A program made the position numbers and the translations under genes. Of a stretch of DNA of 64,000 nucleotides, positions 57,394-64,000 are shown one piece after another (positions within the stretch are counted from its first letter, which is position 1; each line of letters starts with the position of its first letter). Below the pieces are notes generated by a model. That model did not search any database. It had not been told where the DNA came from and saw nothing but the letters and a program-made list of their open reading frames with translations. This DNA comes from Mrakia gelida. Lineage: Eukaryota > Basidiomycota > Tremellomycetes > Cystofilobasidiales > Mrakiaceae. Location of the stretch: the NCBI GenBank assembly GCA_024345305.1, contig BRON01000010.1, positions 1,240,001-1,304,000 on the forward strand, given 5' to 3'.

Positions 57394-59758
57394 TCATCCT
57401 CCTGTCTCCTCGTCTCCCTCTCCCTCCTCAAGATCAACATCGAGAAACAGCCCTTCGTTCTGATTCACGTTGAACCCACCCCAAAGGAAAACACGAACCA
57501 AGGTCAGCACATCTCCGCTCTCTCTCCACCTCCTTTCCCCACCCCCTCCCATTCCCAACCACAAGAGCCAACAGAAGCACGACTCACCGAGATCTCAAAC
57601 CTAGCCCACTTCTTCGTCTCCTTCTCCTCCTTCTCGTCCCCACCAGCACCGAACGCCTGCCCCTTCTCGTTCTTCCCTCCTCCTCCCCACCCACTCCCAC
57701 CCCCATTCGAACCCTTCGCCAAACTCCCACCCATCCCGTTCAAACCCGCCGCCCAGCCCCCTCGTTGATGCTGTTGGTGTTGGGAAGGGAAGGGCGAGGA
57801 GGAGAACGAGGAGTTCGCGTTTGGATTGGGGTTGGGAGAGGGGAGGGTTGTTGCGTAGCTGTGAGGAGGACGAGGGGTTTCCGAAGTTGGAGGTCAGGTA
57901 GAGTAAGGGAAGAAAAGAGGCTAGGTTGGAGAGAGGAAAGAGGGGGAGGGGGGTGAAAAGAGGGAAGAGGAAAGAAGGGGACGAACCGTCGAATCTCAGG
58001 ACTCGTGGGTGATCCTCCTCCGAAGAAGAGGAGGATTCGTTGGGTTTTGAGGGGCATGTAGGATTCGCCTGCGGCAGATGAGCACAAAAGGATGTCAGTG
58101 GGGGGTGGGAGCGGAGGAGGGAAGGAGAGAGAGGGAGGAAGGTGAAAAAGAGGGCGGAAGGAAAAACGCGACACTCACCCAACTGAGGCGTCAGGATCGC
58201 TCTCGAATCAGGATCAAAGTTGCCCGGCTTGCCTTCCGAGTCGACGAACTTGGTAGCTAGTTGGACTGAGGTGACGATCTGCGAAGAATAAAAGAGAGGG
58301 GAAGGGGTCAGGGAAGAGGTTGAGGATCGAGGAAGGACGAGGTCTCGTCGCGTCGACTCGGTCGTACACGATCGCTCTTCTCCTTCGTCCGCCCTTCTTC
58401 CAAGCCCAGCATCCCGCGCCGAAAGAAGGACACAAGCAAGAGGAGAGGTCTAGCGGTGTGGGCTTGGGACTCACCGCAACCTCAAACAAAGCTGAACACT
58501 TCTGCAACGTCGCCTTGATCAACGCGACGATCCTGCCCTTCGACTTGCCATCTGGCGGGACGGCTGGAGACCGGATAGGATGGGAGAGGGTGTCGATCAG
58601 GATAAGGGAGATCTGCCAAAAGAGGACGAGAAGATGTGAGTTTTCGAAGAGCTTGCGACGAGACGAAGGAAAGGAAGGGGAACGACGTAGGGTGAGGGCT
58701 CACTTTGGGATTCGACTTGAGGAAGCTCTCGAGGGTCATGAAGAAGGAGATGAATTGAGGGAGGGTGTGTATCCGATTGAGGTGGATCCCTTGGAGGAGT
58801 TTTGTCGGATCCACTGTGTACGACGAAGAGGAAGGAGGCGAAGGAACGTTAGGGCAGGCGAGGGAACCAGGGAGGGAGGGAAGGAACGTCGAGCTCACCA
58901 GAAGGAGTTGAACTCGCACTCGCTAAAGATCTCGCTGCTTGTTCTAAGCGAGCCACGTCAATCGAGCCTTCCGTATCTGTCCAAGCAAGACCTCACGAGA
59001 AGATCAGCTCCCTCCTTCGAAGGCGAGAACGAAAGGAAGGAAGGAAGAAGAGACGCGAGCTCACCGACGATCAAGACCTCTCCTCCTCCTCCTGTGCCTT
59101 CCTCTCCCTTCGATCTCCGCACCTCAGCTGCTCTCCTCGCATCCATAGCCAGACCTATGAGCGCTGAAGTCTTCCCTACTCCTGGCCCTCCTGCTATCTC
59201 TACGATCATTCCTTGTTGAACACCATGGGAAGGGAGGAGGAGGGCATCGACCGAGCTCGAGAGGGTGGAGATGATCGGGAGGGAGAGTGGACGAGAGAGG
59301 AGTTGGGAGGCGGAGATGGAGTACGAGCTGGAGGGAGGTAACGGGTGGACTGAGAGAGAGAATAGAGAGGTCAGGTTTGAAGGTGAGAGAAGAGAGGAAG
59401 GGTGGGAACTTACGACCTTGGGAAGGAGCGAGAGGAGTGGACGAGAAGGAGGACAGGATCTCTTGAGCTTCTGCAACAGTCAATGCGAGTTCTACAAAAA
59501 CAGAAATCACGTCAGCACCGACTTTATAGTCTATAGTCTCCTTAACTACCCTGCAAAAGGACTGAGTGCCCACCGTCTGCTAGCTCCTGAGGTTGAACTC
59601 CCAACAAGTCTTGAACGGATTGATACCCGTTGATCGCGAGCGCATCCTTTGCTTTCGATCTGAGAGCAGCAACAAGTCAGCTCAACCCTAATCATTCAGA
59701 CAAGATAAGAGTATGCTCACGATAAGTTGAGAGACGATAAGAAACGGGTGTCGTTCAT
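57394..59758 (-). CDS. RAD51-family recombinase paralog (RAD51C/Rad57-like)
   Basis: About ten exons. A 38-nt exon 1 (MNDTRFLSSLNLS) joins KAKDALAINGYQSVQDLLGV and QPQELADELALTVAEAQEIL, the N-terminal helix-hairpin-helix region of RAD51-type proteins. The RecA core follows: SVDALLLPSHGVQQGMIVEI, AGGPGVGKTSALIGLAMDAR (Walker A GPGVGKTS, near 59185), VLIVGETEGSIDVARLEQAA, LQGIHLNRIHTLPQF, ISLILIDTLSHPIRSP (Walker B LILID, near 58600), LIKATLQKCSALFEVA, IVTSVQLATKF (Q of L2) and ALGESYMPLKT. A Gly/Asn-rich low-complexity stretch (57640-57800) interrupts the C-terminal part before KKWARFEIS and NEGLFLDVDLEE. Likely acts in homologous recombination mediator complexes. Which paralog it is cannot be settled by eye. 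Confidence 0.8.
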
Positions 59759-59915
59759 CTAGGTCATCGTCAAGGGATCAAACCTCAACTCCTTCCAAGG
59801 TGAGCTTTCGATTCGCCTCGCTCGTAACGGTCATCCCCTTCCTTCCTTCCCCTTCTCCTTCTCCCTCTCCCCCTCCCCAACTTCCTTTCCTTTTCAGCTC
59901 AACGAATAGACGGCG

Positions 59916-61648
59916 ATGGGAAACGTCTTGGGAATAGTAACAGGCATAGGAATGGGTAAGCACCCTCCGCCCTCTACCTAAGTAAACCTCCGACGAGTCT
60001 TGCTCACACGATCGACCTCCTCCTCCTTCCTTCTGTTCGAGCTCAGCCTGCGGCCCTCCTCTGATCTATGTAGATCAAGCATGGAGCATCATTCAGAAGA
60101 AGGATTCGACGGGGTTCTCGATGGACGTCTGTGCTGTCTTGATCTTTAGTAACGTCGTGAGTCCTCGTCGTCCTTCCCTTCGAGCTCACTCGCTTCCTTC
60201 TCGAGCTCACCTCGCCTCTTTCGCCCCGTCTCCCCCCTCTCTCTTCGTCTTAGATGCGTTGCGTCTTCTGGCTGTAAGCCCCTCTGCCCCTCTCTCCAAA
60301 CGCTAAGATCCGAGCTGACTCGCTTGGTCGTATACACCCACCCAAACAGAGGGAGTCGGTTTGAGCTCGGTTCGTTCCGATGCCCCCTTCGCTCTTCTCC
60401 TTCACGCTCGTCGAGCTCAACCTTCCTCATCCTCTCTTCCCCACCGTGCTCTTCCCTCTTCCCGCTCGTATTGCAGCCCTTCTCATGCAGTCCATACTGC
60501 TCGTCCTAGCGATGCTGGTCCTCCTCTTCATTCTGCTCAAATATCGGAAACCAGCGTCGTCGTCGGCCAAGGAGACTCGTCGGCCGTTGAACTTCTGGCA
60601 GTGGTGAGCCGAGAGATGCTCCTCCCCGCTTTACGTCTCTGTAGAGATGTATGCTCTCTTGAGACCTCGGAGCTGACCGTTCTCACCTTCGTCTCGTCGT
60701 TCATCGCTCCAGGCCCGTCTACGGCCAATACATCGAGTTCCTCGCCTGCTTCGTCGTCGTTCTCTGCACGAGCTATATCATCCTCGGTGGATACAGCTGG
60801 TATATCGACACGCTTGGATTCGTTGGTGAGTTTCTCATCTCCCTTTTCGTTCCTGCCAAACCTCAAACCTTCTCGCGGACATCTTTTCAAGACGTCGCGT
60901 CCGTTCGCTCGCCGTCCTCAACTAAACCCCTCCTCTTTCGCGTTCCACCACAGCTCTCGGCCTCGAATCCCAACTCCCAACCCCTCAAGCCATCTCGAAC
61001 TACCACCGCAAGTCCTGCTACGGGTTGAGGTCGTCCACTTTGGCTGGTTCGTTTCATCACCTTGCCTCCCTCTTTTTCCCCTCCCCTTGCGTCTGTCCCC
61101 CTCGCTTCGCCCCGCTCACCACCCACCCCAACTTCCCGTCCTTCTCTTCGTGTTCTGTTCTGCTCTGCAGGCTGGCTAGGAGGAGATCTCTTCAAGTTCG
61201 TTCTTGCGCCTCTCGCCCTTCCTTTCCCTTCCCGCCCGACTGACTCCCCTCGCTTCGTTTCGCTCGCATTCGCTCGCAGAACCGGCTACTTCTTCATCAA
61301 GAAATCCCCCAAGCAGTTCATCATTTGTGGGTTGGTGACAGTGACGATCGACTCCAGTGCGTTCCAATTTTCCTCCCCCTTCCTTCCCTTCCTCGCACTT
61401 TTCTGCCCAATCCACCCCTCCCCGACTCACTCCAGCGCCCCCTTATTCTCTGGCTCGTTCGTTCGTCTTTGCTGACTCACCTTCCACCCCCCTCTTTCCA
61501 CCCCACCTCGCTTCGCTCAGTCATCGTAGCCCAAAGACTGTACTACGGATGTCCACCTCCTGAGGGGGAGGACGGGGACGAGAGGGAGGAGGCGAGAGGG
61601 TTGACGGAGAGGGAGGAGGGAAGGGAGAGGGAGAGGGAGGAGCGGTGA
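59916..61648 (+). CDS. PQ-loop membrane protein, SLC66A2/Any1 type
   Basis: About nine exons. The start (MGNVLGIVTGIGM) splices at 60047 to ACGPPLIYVDQAWSIIQKKD and STGFSMDVCAVLIFSNVMRC then VFWL, the first PQ-loop-type repeat. Next come ALLMQSILLVLAMLVLLFIL, KYRKPASSSAKETRRPLNFW, QYIEFLACFVVVLCTSYIIL, then PTPQAISNYHRKSCYGLRSS and TLAGWLGGDLFKTGYFFI, the second PQ-loop repeat with its PQ. It ends with KKSPKQFIICGLVTVTIDSI, IVAQRLYYGC and a very charged Glu/Arg tail. Yeast Any1 (Cfs1) and human PQLC1 act in endomembranes on phospholipid asymmetry, opposing flippases. I used the acceptor at 60045-60046 rather than a later one because it restores the GPPL.Y motif. Divergent from the recombinase gene (157 nt). 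Confidence 0.85.
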
Positions 61649-62256
61649 GTTGCGCGTTCTCTCGAGCGAGGGTCGGGGGAAGAGGGGGAGGAGGTGGATT
61701 AGAGGGGAGTAGGTTTTTTGGATGGTATTTCAGTCTCGTTTTGGTTGCTGGTTTTTGGGGAAGAGAGAAAGAGGGAGACGGAGAGAGAGAGGGAGGGAGA
61801 GAGACGCGTCGAGGGAGCTGAGTCGAGCTCTGATCTTTTGAGAAGGGAGGGGGGAAGATCTTCACCGGAGCGGGTTCGAAAGAGAGGTCGGGTCTCTGCA
61901 CTCGAAGGGAGAAGAGAACTCAGCGCTGGTCAAGGTTCAAGTGCAAGCGAAAAGCGACGCGTCGTCGATTCCAATCCCAACCGACCCTCCCTCGCGAGGG
62001 TTAGGGGAGGAGGGGAGGATTCTTCAGGGGTGTGGGAGGGAGAAGAGGGCGAGGGTTGACTGAGAGGTGACGATTGAATGTTGAAGCATGGAAGCAAGTC
62101 AGCTTCGCGACTTTCGAAAGAGCGAAAGAGAGAGGACTCGTTCGTCGCGCGCGCGCGTCGTCGTCAAAGAGTCATCATTCTCGTCTCGTCTCCTCCTCCG
62201 AGTCCCCCCTCGAGGCCCATCCTACCCTGATGTCCTCCCAAATACTGATTCGTGGC
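61649..62256. other. intergenic with dispersed repeats
   Basis: Between the convergent PQ-loop and F-box genes. Holds both short dispersed segments: 61945-61985 (matching 34955-35000) and 62096-62140 (matching about 51482-51530). A (CG)n run, CGCGCGCGCG, lies near 62149. Confidence 0.45.
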
Positions 62257-63460
62257 CTAAGGTCGAGGGAAGCGGGGGGACGAATCTGCGAGAGAGAGAG
62301 AGGGAAAGGGAGGTCAGGACGAGCGGGTATCGAGACGCGACGACGATGAACGATTGAGGCGAGACGAGGGTATCAACGACGAGGAGGAGATGGGAGCAGG
62401 CTTACGATTAGGTGGAAGCAATATCGGTGGATGCACTTCATGAAAAGGGAAGAGAAGGTCAGCTTGGAAAACGACGAGAGAGAGAATGAAGGGAGAGACG
62501 GGACTCACCTTTCGTTCGACGACTTGACAAGGACGGTGATTCGGGGGAGGAGGAGTGAGCCTGCGAGTCTCTCGAGGAGTGACTTTCGGTGCTGTTCCGT
62601 CTTGAGTAAAACGGTCACCTCTTCGATACAGGACACGACCTCAGCGGTTGGTTCGCCCGGCCGCACCAGCAAGTCTCCGTCTATCCACCCGGCGACGGCA
62701 TGATGGAACGTTTCCGAGATGTCGTAGAAGACATGGAGTCCTTGGAAGGAGTCTTTATTGAGCCCCGTATCCATCAGGCAATCATCGAAGAACGCGTTCG
62801 CAAAGACCAGACGCTGAAGACGTGTCCAGAGAAAGACGTTGGCGCGGAGGGAGGAGAGGACTCCTCTAGGAAGGCTGTGGAGCTCGAATTGGACTGGGTC
62901 GAAGTAGGGATGGATTTGCGTCTGAGATTCACCGTCCGGAAGGAGAACCTTGAGGGTATGGAGGGAAAGACGACCAGAAGAGGAGGAGGAGGGGAGGAGG
63001 AGTCGACGAGGTTCGAGTGAGGGTCTCTCCTCGTCGTCCAATGAAGAGGGGTTGAACGGGTGGTTTTCATCGTCGACATAGGTGATCGAATAGACGAGGG
63101 ATAGGTCGAGCCATGTCTCGAGCTCTGGGTTTCTCTTCTCGGCCTGAAGAAGGAAGGAGATGACACCGAGGGAAGGACGACAAGGGTGAGCTTTGACGTC
63201 TCTTGCAGTCCGCCTCGTTGCGCTTCCTCTTGCTCAAAAATAAAGACGGAAACGAGACTCACGACGATGGTGAGGAACTCGATCAAGCCGTCTGGTCCTT
63301 CGAACTCGATGTGTCGATAGAGGAGAGGGGAGGAGAGTTGGAGGAAGGCGAGGGAGAGGGTGGACGTCTTTGCGAGCGTAGGCTGGTCGCAGAACTTGAG
63401 GATCTCCTTCTTGACTTCAGTGGGGAGAAAGGGGAGAGGAAGAGAGGGGGAAGAGGACAT
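62257..63460 (-). CDS. F-box protein
   Basis: Exon 1 (from 63460) encodes LPLPFLPTEVKKEILKFCDQ, PTLAKTSTLSLAFLQLSSPL and LYRHIEFEGPDGLIEFLTIV, the F-box layout LP.E....IL......L......C/S.......L.Y. Later exons give LETWLDLSLVYSITYVDD, LSLHTLKVLLPDGES, FLWTRLQRLVFANAFFDDCL and ISETFHHAVAGWIDGDLLVR, leucine-rich-repeat-like but irregular, ending with two short exons (MHPPILLPPN, then HSSPRFPRP). F-box proteins recruit substrates to SCF ubiquitin ligases. The last two exons are supported only by splice signals and reading phase. Confidence 0.65.
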
Positions 63461-63604
63461 GTTGAGGTTTCAAGGTCGATGTGGATGGGAGAGAGAAGGC
63501 GAAGGAGGAAGCGTCGAGCTCACCAAAAGCGAGCTGAAGAGCTCCTCCTCTGCTGTCCTGCTCCTTTCCTCCCAACGACCAGCCTCGATTCGGGCCCTTC
63601 ATCC

Positions 63605-63988
63605 TCAATCACTGCCCTTCTTCGAATTCCAAAGCTGCCACTCGTGTCGATATAGATGTCGAAGAGCGCGACTGTTCAGCTTCGCTGCCGCCTCAACTTC
63701 TCCTGCCCCTTTCACCGTCAAACACCCCCTTCCCTCCTCCTCGAATAGCTCCGCCCTCACCCCTCTCTCTTCATCAGCTCGTCTCAAGCACCGACAGGCA
63801 ACCTCTGCCTCCCTCGCTCTCCGTCCCAAGTGAGCTGCTACCAGAGGGGGGAAGGGGATCAACATCAAACCAGAGCTGTCGAGCTCGCCGCTCCCTCCTC
63901 CCACTGCATCTCGTTCCCTCCTCTTCCCCTTCTCCGATGCGCCAATTTGGGAGCTCGTTTGAGGGACTCGCCATTTGCCACCGGTCAT
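63605..63988 (-). CDS. doubtful short ORF at window edge
   Basis: 127-codon minus-strand ORF with an evenly charged composition (AHLGRRAREAEVACRCLRRA, ELFEEEGRG). No family recognised, and the upstream side is cut by the window edge, so it may be the end of a larger gene or chance. Confidence 0.3.
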   Translation of the reverse strand: MTGGKWRVPQTSSQIGASEKGKRRERDAVGGGSGELDSSGLMLIPFPPLVAAHLGRRAREAEVACRCLRRADEERGVRAELFEEEGRGCLTVKGAGEVEAAAKLNSRALRHLYRHEWQLWNSKKGSD

Positions 63989-64000
63989 TAGAATTGACGA

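Noticed and set aside
1..64000. Secondary-metabolite or mating-type cluster
   Set aside because: The GT90, GT1 and MFS genes are far apart and there is no core synthase, homeodomain or pheromone gene.

Overview
The window is nuclear DNA of a basidiomycete fungus, most likely a red-yeast type Pucciniomycotina (Microbotryomycetes such as Rhodotorula or Sporobolomyces). This is inferred from the GC-rich sequence, the dense gene packing on both strands, and genes cut into many exons by short introns (roughly 60-150 nt, GTGAGY or GTTCG donors, CTGAC/CTGAT-type branch sites, YAG acceptors). The protein repertoire is also fungal: a DASH-complex subunit, Sld7, a Pho80-type cyclin, an Sds3-like protein and GT90 capsule-type glycosyltransferases. 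No plasmid, phage, CRISPR or intact transposon was seen. Exon boundaries were worked out by eye from splice signals and reading phase. Whole-gene start and stop positions are more reliable than individual splice sites.

Left third (1-25.5 kb): a GT90 glycosyltransferase (cut by the left edge), an Sld7-like replication factor, an MFS transporter of the vacuolar amino-acid type, a small Tic20/DUF4870-like membrane protein, a Ser/Thr-rich probable GPI protein, a small hydrophilic protein, an F-box-like protein, a bacterial-type Fe-S L-serine dehydratase with a mitochondrial-looking leader, the DASH subunit Hsk3 and an Sds3-like protein. Genes 3-10 of this list lie between the two arms of a diverged inverted repeat (about 10.3-12.0 and 26.0-27.7 kb). 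Each arm carries the same two intron-containing tRNA genes, Arg-UCG and Gly-UCC.

Middle (28-52 kb): a four-zinc-finger RanBP2/Nup153-type nucleoporin-like protein, a large unnamed P-loop ATPase with an internally duplicated three-exon module, Elongator subunit ELP2, a small membrane protein, a Pho80-family cyclin and the Hsp90 co-chaperone CNS1/TTC4.

The most unusual feature is a four-member family of unrecognised Cys-rich, F-box-like proteins. It forms two divergent head-to-head pairs (32.3-34.9 and 51.8-54.4 kb) that are inverted duplicates of each other. Within each pair the partners are paralogs sharing exon layout, and each pair is separated by a conserved near-palindromic element. Three of the four copies look damaged or doubtful: one has a 1-nt frameshift, one a lost 5' splice site and one an unclear donor.

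Right end (54.6-64 kb): a UDP-glycosyltransferase (GT1), a RAD51-family recombinase paralog, a PQ-loop membrane protein (SLC66A2/Any1 type), another F-box protein and a doubtful ORF at the edge. Functions are mostly core cell biology (replication, kinetochore, chromatin, tRNA modification, DNA repair, chaperone). There is no biosynthetic cluster.
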